A stretch of DNA of 64,000 bases from Bog-473 sp036489775 (GTDB taxonomy: Bacteria > Actinomycetota > Acidimicrobiia > Acidimicrobiales > RAAP-2): positions 1 through 64,000 of the forward strand of contig DASXFC010000031.1 in NCBI GenBank assembly GCA_036489775.1, in the 5' to 3' direction. The notes beneath the pieces are model-generated. The model did no database searches and was not told where the DNA came from. It worked only from the letters and a program-made list of their open reading frames with translations. The translations under genes and the position numbers were made by a program. Shown piece by piece: positions 51,204-60,150 of this stretch (the stretch's first letter is position 1; the number at the start of each line of letters is the position of its first letter).

Positions 51204-53745
51204 TGGCCGCGCACGACGTCGACTCTCGCGGCTAGGCGATGTGGTCGGATCGGCCGTCACCGCGCTGGTGGTCTTCGCCGCGGTGCCAGCCGTGCTGGCC
51301 CTCTTGGTCGGAGATCCCCTGGGAGGCGGACTCGGGCACGGTTGGGGTCACACGGCGCGCCTCGCCCTGTCGGTCCTGGCCCTGGTGGCCTGGGCCGCCT
51401 GGGCCGCCTGTTCGGGCCAACTCATCCGGTCGGTGACGCATCAGGTGCGCCGGGGCCAGGCCGGACTGGCTCTCGATGCTCGGTGGACCGATCGGGTGGC
51501 GGCGCGGATCGCGGTCGGGATCTTGGCCATGACCACCATCAGCGTCCCGGTGGTGGTCGCCGGCACGAACGCCGGCGCCGCCACCGTGGCAGTGGCGCCC
51601 CGGTCGGCGCTAGCGCCCACCACTGCCGCGCCCTCGGCGTCGCCCATGCTCGACGATGCGACCACGGCGGCCTACATGGTGAAGCCAGGTGACTCCCTGT
51701 GGTCGATCGCACAATCCCAACTGGGTGACGGTGCGGATTGGACCGAGATCGCCGCCTTGAACATTGGTCATTCGATGGCGGGCGGCGAGGTCTTCGTCGA
51801 TCCGAGCCTCATCCATGCCGGCTGGACACTCGTGTTACCGACGAACCAGCCAGGAGTAGCGACCACCGACATCGTCGTGCCGCTGGCCGACCCCACTCCG
51901 CCACCGCCACCCCAGCCGAGTGTGACCACCACCACATCGACGACACCCATCACGAGAACCTCGCCCTCACCTTCGAGGCGAACACCCGATCAACATTCGG
52001 TCGCCGTCCAGCACCACCACCCGGTCCATCGCGGTGACCCCCTGCCCGAACTGGGCATGCTCGGGATCGGGGCGGTGGCCTGCGCCGCGCTGGCCCGCCG
52101 CGCCCGGCGACGACGGTTGCTCGACCAACTCTCCTCACAACCGATTACGCCGGTGCGTTCGGCACCGACCATCGACACCGACATCGCCCTCGAACAGTTC
52201 CGCGACGTCCCTGCCCTCGACGCCTTCGAACGGGCCAACGTCGCGCTGGCCCGCGCGCTGGCCGCTGAAGGGCTGCCCGTCGAAACCCTCGGTGCCCGCG
52301 CCATCTGTGTCGGGACATTCGGGGTGGAGTTCTGGTGTGCGCCAACGGCACCCCCTCCCCCACCCGGCTTCGAGCTCTTCGCCGACGGCCGGGCCTGGCG
52401 CGTGGCCCATGGGGATCTCCGCGGCGACACCTCAGGTCCTCCGGCCTTTCCGGTGGTCCTCCCGGTCGGCGATGACCAGGACGGTACCTGGCTGGTCCCG
52501 GTCCCGGTCGGTGTCTGCCTTCCACTGCTGGGCCCCGCCGCCCCCGCGCTGTGTAACGCGGTCTGGCGGGCCCAGGAATCGTGGGCCTGGGCCGAGATGG
52601 TCACGGTGACCCAGGATCCGGTAGTGGCCGACCGGGAGACCCGGGCCGCGCTGGGCGACGACCTGGCCGTCCTCTACATCGGTGACCCGTCGCGCTTGGC
52701 CCCGGGCACGGCCGCCCTGGCCTCGGTGGTGACACTGGCCACCGGGACGGCCTCGGATCTGACCGTCTTGGTGGACGACGAGGCGGCGTCGCTCCACCCC
52801 TTGGCCCGCACGGTCCGGCCTCACCTGATGGCCGACGAGGTGGCGGCCCGCATCGACGAGCTGGTGCAGCCCGTCCCCCGCTCTAGTGACGAGGCCGATT
52901 CCGACCCGGACCGCGTCGACGACCTCACGGTGGTCGGGACGCTCGACCACCACGACGTCGTGGCCCACCTCGAAGCGGGTCAAGTCGAGGTGAAATTGCT
53001 GACCGCCACGCCGCACCTCGAGGGACTGGCGCAACCGTTGCCAGCGAACCGGGAGCGCCGGGCCACCGAACTGATCGCTTATCTGGCGCTGCACCGACCC
53101 GATGCGGTGACCAGCGATCGGCTGCGCACCCGTGTGCTCGGATCCGGGGACGCCGATGCCGCCGCCAAGACACTGTTCAATATCGCCACCGCGGCCCGCC
53201 GCGCCCTGGGCACCGATGACGCGGATCAGCCCCTCTTCCCGCCCGGATCCCGTACCGGCCGCTACCACCTGACCGAGGCGGTCACCGTGGACGCCCAGCG
53301 CGCCATCAGCCTGGCCGCGGCGGGTTGCGCCAGCCAGAACCCCGAAGAAGCGATGGCGTTGCTGCGCGCCGCGTTGGACCTGATCGACGGCGAACCCATG
53401 GCCAACGTACTGACCGGCTACCTCTGGTGGGAGTCCGAAGGGCACGGCGGTCGCATTGCCGCCGCCTTGGTGCGGGCCGCCGTCACCCTGGCCGACCTGG
53501 CCATCGCCGATGGTCTCATCGAGATGGCTCATGGAGGCATCGAGCAGGCTCGCCTGGTCGATCCCTACAGCGAGGCCCTGTCACGAGCCGCCATGCAAGT
53601 AGCGGCGGCCGCCGGCGACGGCGATCGACTCCGCCACGAATGGCGGGAATGCCAACGCCGGATCGACGAACTCGACCCCGGCAGCACCCCCTCCCTCCAC
53701 ACTGAGCGCCTCTACAGCGAACTGGCGCGCGAGGTGCTGGTTTGA
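51196..53745 (+). CDS. membrane protein with LysM and C-terminal BTAD (SARP-like activator) domain
   Basis: 849-aa multi-domain protein. Three membrane segments occupy ~15-120. A LysM peptidoglycan-binding domain follows (~155-217; MVKPGDSLWSIAQSQL), then a Pro/Thr linker and a further hydrophobic helix (ELGMLGIGAVACAALA). The large cytosolic part ends with a bacterial transcriptional activator domain (~620-849): ELIAYLALHRPDAVTSDRLR, KTLFNIATAARRALG, then TPR-like helices. So it has a wall-binding part outside and a SARP-type output inside. In other Actinobacteria such proteins stand beside Tad/Flp pilus genes; none are present here. It is coupled to the upstream membrane protein by an 8-base overlap. 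Confidence 0.8.
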   Translation: MDNGRARRRLSRLGDVVGSAVTALVVFAAVPAVLALLVGDPLGGGLGHGWGHTARLALSVLALVAWAAWAACSGQLIRSVTHQVRRGQAGLALDARWTDRVAARIAVGILAMTTISVPVVVAGTNAGAATVAVAPRSALAPTTAAPSASPMLDDATTAAYMVKPGDSLWSIAQSQLGDGADWTEIAALNIGHSMAGGEVFVDPSLIHAGWTLVLPTNQPGVATTDIVVPLADPTPPPPPQPSVTTTTSTTPITRTSPSPSRRTPDQHSVAVQHHHPVHRGDPLPELGMLGIGAVACAALARRARRRRLLDQLSSQPITPVRSAPTIDTDIALEQFRDVPALDAFERANVALARALAAEGLPVETLGARAICVGTFGVEFWCAPTAPPPPPGFELFADGRAWRVAHGDLRGDTSGPPAFPVVLPVGDDQDGTWLVPVPVGVCLPLLGPAAPALCNAVWRAQESWAWAEMVTVTQDPVVADRETRAALGDDLAVLYIGDPSRLAPGTAALASVVTLATGTASDLTVLVDDEAASLHPLARTVRPHLMADEVAARIDELVQPVPRSSDEADSDPDRVDDLTVVGTLDHHDVVAHLEAGQVEVKLLTATPHLEGLAQPLPANRERRATELIAYLALHRPDAVTSDRLRTRVLGSGDADAAAKTLFNIATAARRALGTDDADQPLFPPGSRTGRYHLTEAVTVDAQRAISLAAAGCASQNPEEAMALLRAALDLIDGEPMANVLTGYLWWESEGHGGRIAAALVRAAVTLADLAIADGLIEMAHGGIEQARLVDPYSEALSRAAMQVAAAAGDGDRLRHEWRECQRRIDELDPGSTPSLHTERLYSELAREVLV

Positions 53746-53750
53746 TGAAA

Positions 53751-53987
53751 TCAGTGCGCTCGGAGGGTCTCGTCGATCGGAACCGCCCGGATCTGAAACG
53801 GGGGCGGTCGGAGATCCTCTGGCGGCCGTTCGGGACCTGAAGGGGCTGGCTCGACCGAGGCTTCGCCACTGGGTGGGTCGGTGGCATCGAGGATGCGCAC
53901 GTGCGGAACCGCCGATCCGGGGTTGGGTTCCCGGGCCGGTTCCCTGGTCAGGACCTCAAACCTCCGGTTCCTCCGATTGCGAAACAT
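53751..53987 (-). CDS. small hypothetical protein, 78 aa
   Basis: Pro/Arg/Glu-rich short protein with no recognised family and probably disordered. Support is modest: it fills an otherwise empty gap, and GAGAGGG stands upstream of the ATG. It converges on the LysM-BTAD gene with a 5-base gap. It could be a chance ORF. Confidence 0.4.
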   Translation of the reverse strand: MFRNRRNRRFEVLTREPAREPNPGSAVPHVRILDATDPPSGEASVEPAPSGPERPPEDLRPPPFQIRAVPIDETLRAH

Positions 53988-54061
53988 TGCACCCTCTCTG
54001 ACGGCCAGTGCGGCCGTGCCACCTACATGATGACCTGCTTCTGACCCGCTGACGGCGACCT

Positions 54062-54481
54062 CTAACCGAACGAGACGACGTCGCCCCGCTCGCCGAAGAC
54101 CACACCGGGGGCCCAGGCGACCTCCCAGCGGTTTCCCTCGGGATCGGCGATGTAGGCCGAACGACCTCCCCAGGACCGATCCTGCGGCTCAGCCAACGAG
54201 GTGGCACCGGCGGCCAGCGCCTGGCTGTAGACCTCATCGACCTGATCCACCTGGTCAACGTTGAGAGCAAGGGTGAACCCGCCACGACCATCAGGCGCCC
54301 CCGCCTCGGCGTCGAGTTCCTCTTCGGGAAAGAGCGCGAGCAGGACGCCGCCGGCGAGGTACGAGGTCCAGTGGTCGTCGCTGCCGGTGATCTCCTGCCA
54401 ACCCAGGCCGCGGTAGAAGCGCCGCAAGGAAGGCAGGTCCCGGGCGCCGAGCGTCACCGCACTCAATCGTTGAGGGATCAT
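54062..54481 (-). CDS. VOC-family (glyoxalase/bleomycin-resistance fold) protein
   Basis: 139-aa intact VOC protein with two betaalphabetabetabeta modules: RLSAVTLGARDLPSLRRFYR, then FTLALNVDQVDQVDEVYSQA and SAYIADPEGNRWEVAWAPG. The conserved ending DPEGNRWEV carries the usual metal-ligand Glu. Reaction unknown. Probably leaderless. It is the only one of the three VOC domains in the window that is both stand-alone and in frame. Confidence 0.83.
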   Translation of the reverse strand: MIPQRLSAVTLGARDLPSLRRFYRGLGWQEITGSDDHWTSYLAGGVLLALFPEEELDAEAGAPDGRGGFTLALNVDQVDQVDEVYSQALAAGATSLAEPQDRSWGGRSAYIADPEGNRWEVAWAPGVVFGERGDVVSFG

Positions 54482-54487
54482 GGGCGC

Positions 54488-54493
54488 AGGCTA
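54488..54493 (-). promoter_or_regulatory. leaderless -10 box (TAGCCT) for VOC gene
   Basis: TAGCCT on the minus strand, six bases before ATG 54481. Confidence 0.5.
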
Positions 54494-54504
54494 CGGCGGC
54501 GGTG

Positions 54505-55830
54505 TCACACCAACTCTTCGCCGATGGCCTGGCCGTAGGCGCTGACCACGTCCTCGAGATGGACGGCGCGGCTTCCCTTGATCAGCGCGCAGTCCTCGTG
54601 TGACAGCGAGATCAGCCGCACCACCGCCTCCTCGACGGTATCGATCCGGTCACCTCCGTAAAGGTCGGTCTGATAGCCGAACACGACCACGCCGAGATCC
54701 GCGGCCAACTCAGCCATGGCGCGGTGCTGGCGCTCCGTCTCGTCACCCAGCTCGGCCATCCGGCCGAGCAGCGCCACCTTGCGCCGACCTTCGAGCGCGG
54801 CCAGCGAGCGGAGGGCGGCCTCGGTCGAGGCCGGGTTGGCGTTGTAGCAGTCGATGATCAGGACGGGACCCCATGCCGGGCGACGCACATCCATGCGCAG
54901 ATCCGAAGGTGCCACTTCGGCCAGCGAGGAGACCACGGCGTCGAACGGAACGCCGCACCACAAAGCGGCGGCAGCTGCGGCCAACGCGTTCGAGACTTGC
55001 GCCGCCCCGTGGAGACGGACATGGGCGCGCCCACTGCCCCACGGCGAGTGGAGAGTGAAGGTCGGCTGCAGGTTGCCATTGAATTCGATGCCATCGGCTT
55101 GCACCTCGGCTGGCTGCTCGATGCCGTAGGTGAGCACGGGACAGGGAGCGCCGTCGGCCATCCGTGCCACCAACGCGTCGTCGGCGTTGAGTATCGCCAC
55201 ACCATCGGAGGGAAGGCTCGATACCAACTCCCGCTTCGCCTCGAAGACACCGTCGAGATCACCGAACGTCTCGATGTGCGCCAGGGCCACCCTGGTGACC
55301 ACACCGACTTTGGGGAAGGTGAATGCCGTGAGTGCGGCAATGTGGCCCGGCCCGCGCGCGCCCATTTCGAGCACGACCCACCGGACGTCCTCTCGGGCAT
55401 TGCACAGTGTCAACGGGACGCCCAGCTCGTTGTTGAGCGACTTCTCACTGGCCACCGTGGGAAAGGTCGAGGCCAGGCAGCCGGCGACCAGGTCCTTGGT
55501 GGTGGTCTTCCCCACCGATCCCGTGATGGCGAGCACATCGGCCGCCAGGCGCTGGCGGGCGAACCCCCCGATGGCGATGAGCGCCTCGCCGGTGTCGCTG
55601 ACCGTGACGGCCGTGCCACCCTGGGGTTGGTGCGCGGTCAGGTAGGCGGGAGCACCGGCCGCCAGCGCTTCGGCGATGAAGTCGTGGCCATCGCGCTCGG
55701 CCACGATGGGAACGAAGAGCTGGCCCGCGGCGATCGCTCGGGAATCGATACTGGCTCCGTCGACCATGACGTCGGGACCGACCAGGGCGCCGCCTACGTG
55801 GGCAGCAAGCTCAGCTGTGGAGAAGCGCAC
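54505..55830 (-). CDS. murF: UDP-MurNAc-tripeptide D-Ala-D-Ala ligase
   Basis: 441-aa Mur ligase adding D-Ala-D-Ala to the peptidoglycan precursor in the cytosol. The N-terminal MurF-type domain reads MVDGASIDSRAIAAGQLFVP. The ATP loop is ITGSVGKTTTKDLVAG; the central-domain motifs are SEKSLNNELGVPLTL, VLEMGARGPGHI, and ALAAAAAALWCGV; the C-terminal domain has IIDCYNANPASTEAAL. The GTG giving MRFSTAELAAHVGG is chosen; the long upstream frame overlaps ddl. It is head to head with ddl, which makes its substrate, across a 38-base gap. Confidence 0.93.
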   Translation of the reverse strand: MRFSTAELAAHVGGALVGPDVMVDGASIDSRAIAAGQLFVPIVAERDGHDFIAEALAAGAPAYLTAHQPQGGTAVTVSDTGEALIAIGGFARQRLAADVLAITGSVGKTTTKDLVAGCLASTFPTVASEKSLNNELGVPLTLCNAREDVRWVVLEMGARGPGHIAALTAFTFPKVGVVTRVALAHIETFGDLDGVFEAKRELVSSLPSDGVAILNADDALVARMADGAPCPVLTYGIEQPAEVQADGIEFNGNLQPTFTLHSPWGSGRAHVRLHGAAQVSNALAAAAAALWCGVPFDAVVSSLAEVAPSDLRMDVRRPAWGPVLIIDCYNANPASTEAALRSLAALEGRRKVALLGRMAELGDETERQHRAMAELAADLGVVVFGYQTDLYGGDRIDTVEEAVVRLISLSHEDCALIKGSRAVHLEDVVSAYGQAIGEELV

Positions 55831-55855
55831 GCAGTGTCCTCGGCGCGGGATTGTA

Positions 55856-55861
55856 TAGCCT
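55856..55861 (+). promoter_or_regulatory. leaderless -10 box (TAGCCT) for ddl
   Basis: TAGCCT, seven bases, then GTG 55869. It lies in the 38-base murF/ddl divergent gap. Confidence 0.45.
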
Positions 55862-55868
55862 CCCAGCC

Positions 55869-56936
55869 GTGCCTGGACCTCGAGATCTGGTCGTCGTCTA
55901 CGGCGGACCGTCGGCGGAACACGAGGTTTCGTGCATCTCGGCCCGCAATGTCGCCCGGGCCGCGGCGCGCAACGGGCACACCGTGACCGCCATCGGGATG
56001 ACCTATGACAAGCGCTGGGTCGACGCCCAGTCCGGCTTGGCCGACCTGGAGGATCATGCCGAGCTGCCCTCACCCGATGTGCTCGTGGGCGACGATCCGA
56101 GCCTAGAACTGCCCGGACTGGGCGCCGGACTGCCCGCGCACTGCGTCGTCTTCCCGATCCTGCACGGTCCCTTCGGCGAGGACGGCGTGATCCAGGGCCA
56201 CCTCGAGGCCCTGGGCGTGCCCTACGTCGGGGCCGGCGTGCTGTCGTCCTCGATCTGCATGGACAAAGGCATCGCCAAGTCCGTGCTGGACCAGCATGGT
56301 CTGGCGGTGGCCCCGTGGTCACTGCTCCAGCGGGCCTCGCATGACGGAACACAGGTGGCCGCCGAAGCAGCACGCCTGGGCTATCCACTCTTCGTCAAGC
56401 CAGCCAACTTGGGCTCGTCCATCGGCGTGAGCAAAGTGAAGGACCCCTCGGAGCTGGAGGCCGCGGTGGCACTGGCCTTCGAGTTCGACGACGTGGTCAT
56501 CCTCGAGCAGTTCGTGCGTGGCCGCGAACTGGAGCTGGCCCTGCTGGGCAACGAGGACGTGCGGGTCTCGGGGGCGGGCGAGATCATCGCCAGCAAGGAG
56601 TTCTACGACTACGAGGACAAGTACTTGCTGGGCGTGGCCAAGACCATCGTGCCGATGGAGCTGACCGACGACCAGCTGGCCAAGGCACAAGCGCTGGCCC
56701 GCGCCGCCTTCGAGGCCCTCCGGGTGGAGGGACTGGCCCGCGTCGACCTCTTCATGCGGGAGGACGACTCGTTCGTCGTCAACGAGGTCAACACCATGCC
56801 CGGGTTCACCCCGATCTCGATGTACTCGATGCTCTGGGCTGCCGCCGGGCTCCCGCTCGGCGAGCTGGTGGACGAGGTCATCGGGCTGGGGATCGCCCGC
56901 TTCGAGCGCCGTTCCCGCCTGCGGACGCACCGCTGA
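55869..56936 (+). CDS. ddl: D-alanine--D-alanine ligase
   Basis: 355-aa ATP-grasp ligase joining two D-Ala. Signature elements: YGGPSAEHEVSCISARNV, HGPFGEDGVIQGHLE, SSSICMDKGIAK, KPANLGSSIGVSKV, KEFYDYEDKYL and NEVNTMPGFTPISMY. The Tyr-containing YDYEDKY loop fits D-Ala-D-Ala specificity and not D-lactate. The GTG start gives MPGPRDLVVVYGG; a TTG six codons earlier is the alternative. It is divergent from murF, so the two consecutive steps may be co-regulated. Confidence 0.93.
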   Translation: MPGPRDLVVVYGGPSAEHEVSCISARNVARAAARNGHTVTAIGMTYDKRWVDAQSGLADLEDHAELPSPDVLVGDDPSLELPGLGAGLPAHCVVFPILHGPFGEDGVIQGHLEALGVPYVGAGVLSSSICMDKGIAKSVLDQHGLAVAPWSLLQRASHDGTQVAAEAARLGYPLFVKPANLGSSIGVSKVKDPSELEAAVALAFEFDDVVILEQFVRGRELELALLGNEDVRVSGAGEIIASKEFYDYEDKYLLGVAKTIVPMELTDDQLAKAQALARAAFEALRVEGLARVDLFMREDDSFVVNEVNTMPGFTPISMYSMLWAAAGLPLGELVDEVIGLGIARFERRSRLRTHR

Positions 56937-57042
56937 GGTCCTCCCCCACCTCCCATTTGGGGTGGCAGGTGGGCTGAGCCCTGCCGTTGCCACCTCCTCC
57001 TGGCCTCGGCCCTGGCCAGGCCGAGTGCGCGCACCCTCTCGC

Positions 57043-57048
57043 TACGGT
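57043..57048 (+). promoter_or_regulatory. leaderless -10 box (TACGGT) for helicase gene
   Basis: TACGGT, six bases, then GTG 57055. It favours this GTG over ATG 57061. Confidence 0.5.
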
Positions 57049-57054
57049 GAAGAT

Positions 57055-58674
57055 GTGGTCATGGTCGAGCAGCAGGAGCTGTGGTCGGAGCTGCCGGGTG
57101 CCAGCCGGCTGACGCCCTCGCAGCGCCTAGCCATCGAAGTCGACGAGCCCCTGCTGTGCGTGGTGGCCGGCGCCGGCGCCGGTAAGACGCGGGTGCTGAC
57201 CCTACGGGTGGCCCGCCGGGTGCGCGACCGATCCATGGAGGCGGATCGCACCCTGGTCACCACCTTCAGCCGCAAGGCAGCCGACGAGCTACGGACCCGG
57301 CTGTGGTCCCTCGGCGTCTCGGGCGTGCAGGCCGGGACCTTCCACCGCACCGCCCTGGGCTTGCTGCGCGAGCACCGCGCCCTGCGGGGCCGACCCGAGC
57401 CCCAGCTGCTGGCCGACCGGCGGCGACTCCTGGCCGACGTGTCGACCAACGAACCGCGGCGCCTGCGCGCGCTGGACGGGGAGATCGGTTGGTCCAAGGC
57501 CAGGCTGATCGCGCCCGAGGACTACATCGAGGCGGCGCGCCGGGCCAAGCGGCGCTCGGGGGTGGCGGCCGACCAGGTGGTCGAGACGTTCATCCGTTAC
57601 GAGGCCGAGCGGCACAAGCGGCGGCTGCTCGACTTCGACGACCTGATCGTGGCTTGCGCCGACGCCCTGGCCGGGGACGCCTCCTTCGCCGACGCCGTGC
57701 GCTGGCGCACCCGGCACCTCTTCGTCGACGAAATGCAGGACGTGAACCCGGCGCAGTTCCGACTGCTGACGTCCTTGCTCTCCGACGAACCCGACCTCTT
57801 CGTGGTAGGCGACCCCAACCAGTCGGTCTACGGCTTCAACGGCGCCGACCCCACCCTGCTTGACCGCCTGCCCGACGTGTTGCCCGGCACCAAAGTGATC
57901 CGGCTCGACGAGAACCACCGCTGCACACCGCAGATCGTGGCGGTGGCCACCGCGGTCCTCAAGGACGGCGAGCGCTCGCCCATAGTGGGAAGCGAGATCG
58001 TCCTGCCGACGACCACGCGGGTCGACGGAATGGTGCCCCAGGTGGTGCGCCACGGCAACGATGACGACGAGGCGCTGTGGACGGCCCGCCAGGCCCGCAA
58101 CTCGCGGCTGCCAGGTCGCCACTGGTCGGACATCGCGGTGCTGACCAGGACCAACGCCCAACTGGTCGCGGTGCAACAGGCCATGGAAGCAGCCCGCGTC
58201 CCGTGTCTGGTGGCCGGGGCCGATCTGGGGCCGGCCAGTGACCTGCGCGGCGGATCCGGGCCCGGTGCCCGGGCGGCCGACGCGGACGAGGACGGTGCCG
58301 ACGAGGTCACGTCCGACCGTGACTGCGTGGTGCTCAGCACCTTTCACCGGGCCAAGGGCCTGCAGTGGCCGACCGTGATGGTTATCGGCCTGAGCGCCGG
58401 TCTCATGCCGCTGGGCGCGGCCCAGACCCAGGAGGCCATCGACGAGGAGCGCCGTCTGCTCTATGTGGCGTTGACCCGGGCCGAGGAGGAGCTGTGGTGC
58501 AGCTGGTCGGGCGCCGAAGGCGTGCCGGGAACACCGACCCGCGGACCGAGCCCGTGGCTCGCCCCCATCGAGCAGACCATCGGCCAGCTCGAGATCGAAG
58601 CGCGGCCCACCGCGACCGATCAGGTCTCGGCGCACGTGGCCGAGCTCCGGCGCCGGCTCGAGGGCAGCGCCTGA
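57055..58674 (+). CDS. UvrD/Rep-family superfamily 1 DNA helicase
   Basis: 539-aa 3'-5' helicase-like ATPase. Motif I is VAGAGAGKT (residues ~37-45), motif Ia TTFSRKAADELRTR, motif II FVDEMQDVNPAQF, motif III VVGDPNQSVYGF, motif V STFHRAKGLQWPTV and motif VI YVALTRAEEELW. It is about 150-200 residues shorter than UvrD or PcrA and ends soon after motif VI, so it lacks the extended C-terminus of those enzymes. Its role in repair is likely but the pathway is unclear. The frame extends upstream to 56962 without family features. Confidence 0.87.
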   Translation: MVMVEQQELWSELPGASRLTPSQRLAIEVDEPLLCVVAGAGAGKTRVLTLRVARRVRDRSMEADRTLVTTFSRKAADELRTRLWSLGVSGVQAGTFHRTALGLLREHRALRGRPEPQLLADRRRLLADVSTNEPRRLRALDGEIGWSKARLIAPEDYIEAARRAKRRSGVAADQVVETFIRYEAERHKRRLLDFDDLIVACADALAGDASFADAVRWRTRHLFVDEMQDVNPAQFRLLTSLLSDEPDLFVVGDPNQSVYGFNGADPTLLDRLPDVLPGTKVIRLDENHRCTPQIVAVATAVLKDGERSPIVGSEIVLPTTTRVDGMVPQVVRHGNDDDEALWTARQARNSRLPGRHWSDIAVLTRTNAQLVAVQQAMEAARVPCLVAGADLGPASDLRGGSGPGARAADADEDGADEVTSDRDCVVLSTFHRAKGLQWPTVMVIGLSAGLMPLGAAQTQEAIDEERRLLYVALTRAEEELWCSWSGAEGVPGTPTRGPSPWLAPIEQTIGQLEIEARPTATDQVSAHVAELRRRLEGSA

Positions 58675-58758
58675 GCGTCGTCGGGACGGTCCCCAGCCCG
58701 CTTCGTTAAGGTCGGATCCCTGGTCCCTTGGTAGGGACAGACGGGAGACGACCGGAAG

Positions 58759-60150
58759 GTGACCGACATCCTCGAGCAGCTGGTCAAAGTGGTGGGCCAG
58801 GAGCACGTGCTGGTGGGCGACGAGATCCATGCCGACTACACCCACGACGAGGCGCTCACCGCCGAGCCGGCGTTGCCACTGGCCCTGGTCCGTCCGCGCA
58901 GCACGGCCGAGGTGGCCGACGTTCTTCGCCTGGCCTCCGAGCACGGCATCCCAGTGGTGGCCCGGGGCAGCGGGACCGGGCTCTCGGGTGCGGCCCGGCC
59001 ACGCCCCGACGGGATCCTGCTCGCCTTCGACCGCATGAAGACCATCAGGGAGATCGACGTCGACAACCAGGTGGCGGTGGTGGAGCCGGGCGTCACCCTC
59101 GAGCAGCTCAATGCCGAGCTGGCCCCACTTGGTTTGACCTACCCGGTGTCACCGGGCGAGCAGAGCGGTTCGCTCGGTGGGAACGTAGCCACTAACGCCG
59201 GCGGCATGCGAGCCGTGCGGTACGGGGTGACGCGCCAGCATGTGCTTGGGCTCGAAGTGGTGCTGGCCGACGGCACGGTGATGCGTACCGGCGGCAAGTA
59301 CTCCAAGGTCTCCTCGGGCTATGACCTGACCCAACTGCTCGTCGGGTCCGAGGGCACGCTGGCCGTCACCACGGAGGTGATCGTCAAGGTCGAACCCCGT
59401 TGCACTGAGGTGGCCACCGTGCTGGCTCCCTTCACCACGCTCGAAGAGGTGGCACAAGCGGTGCCGCGGATCGTGGCCAGCGGCCTGAACCCCAGCATCC
59501 TCGAGTACATCGACGTCCTGGCCATGGCCGGCATCGCCCGCAGTGCCGAGCTCGACCTCGGCGTGCCCCCCGAGGTCCAAGCCCAGACTTCGGCTTACCT
59601 GGTGGTGGTGCTCGAAGGGACTCAGGCCGCCCGCATCGAAGAGGACACCGAGGCGCTGGCCAACCTGCTCGATCAACTCGGCGCCCTGGAGGTCTACGTG
59701 TTGCCACCGGCAGCCGGTGACGCCCTCATCGCAGCGCGGGAGAAGGCCTTCTTTGCCGCCAAGGCGGCCGGATCCGACGACATCATCGACGCCGTCCTCC
59801 CCCGGGCCGCCATCCCTCAGTACCTGGCCCGGGTGGGCCAGCTGGGCAGTGAGCACCAGGCACTGATCACGGTGTGCGGCCACGTCGGTGACGGCAACGT
59901 GCACCTGTCTCTCTTCCAGCCCGACGTCGAGGTGCGCAAGCGCTTGACCCGCGCCATCTTCGCCAGCGCGTTGGAGTTGGGTGGCGCCATTTCGGGCGAG
60001 CACGGCATTGGCAGCGAGAAGCTGCCTTACTTCCTCGAGACCCAGGACCCCACCTCGCTGTCCCTCATGCGGGCGATCAAGCGGACCTTCGATCCCGCCG
60101 GGATCCTCAATCCCGATCGCCTGCTCGGATCCATAGGAGAAAATTCATGA
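58759..60150 (+). CDS. FAD-linked 2-hydroxyacid dehydrogenase (GlcD/D-lactate dehydrogenase type)
   Basis: 463-aa flavoprotein of the VAO/PCMH family. The FAD-binding core reads RGSGTGLSGAARPRPDG, then SPGEQSGSLGGNVATNAGGM and KVSSGYDLTQLLVGSEGTL; the C-terminal cap has the metal-site CGHVGDGNVHLSLF and the ending ISGEHGIGSEKLPY. It oxidises a D-2-hydroxyacid (glycolate, D-lactate or longer) to the 2-oxoacid. No GlcE/GlcF subunit gene is nearby, so it probably works as a single-subunit type. The GTG start is preceded by GGAAG. The stop overlaps the ATG of the ThDP enzyme. Confidence 0.88.
   Translation: MTDILEQLVKVVGQEHVLVGDEIHADYTHDEALTAEPALPLALVRPRSTAEVADVLRLASEHGIPVVARGSGTGLSGAARPRPDGILLAFDRMKTIREIDVDNQVAVVEPGVTLEQLNAELAPLGLTYPVSPGEQSGSLGGNVATNAGGMRAVRYGVTRQHVLGLEVVLADGTVMRTGGKYSKVSSGYDLTQLLVGSEGTLAVTTEVIVKVEPRCTEVATVLAPFTTLEEVAQAVPRIVASGLNPSILEYIDVLAMAGIARSAELDLGVPPEVQAQTSAYLVVVLEGTQAARIEEDTEALANLLDQLGALEVYVLPPAAGDALIAAREKAFFAAKAAGSDDIIDAVLPRAAIPQYLARVGQLGSEHQALITVCGHVGDGNVHLSLFQPDVEVRKRLTRAIFASALELGGAISGEHGIGSEKLPYFLETQDPTSLSLMRAIKRTFDPAGILNPDRLLGSIGENS

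Noticed and set aside
55794..56057. 87-aa minus-strand ORF spanning the murF/ddl gap
   Set aside because: Overlaps both divergent genes and has no supporting start signal or family similarity.
57289..58944. 551-aa minus-strand ORF opposite the helicase
   Set aside because: Shadow frame; the helicase on the plus strand has all superfamily 1 motifs.
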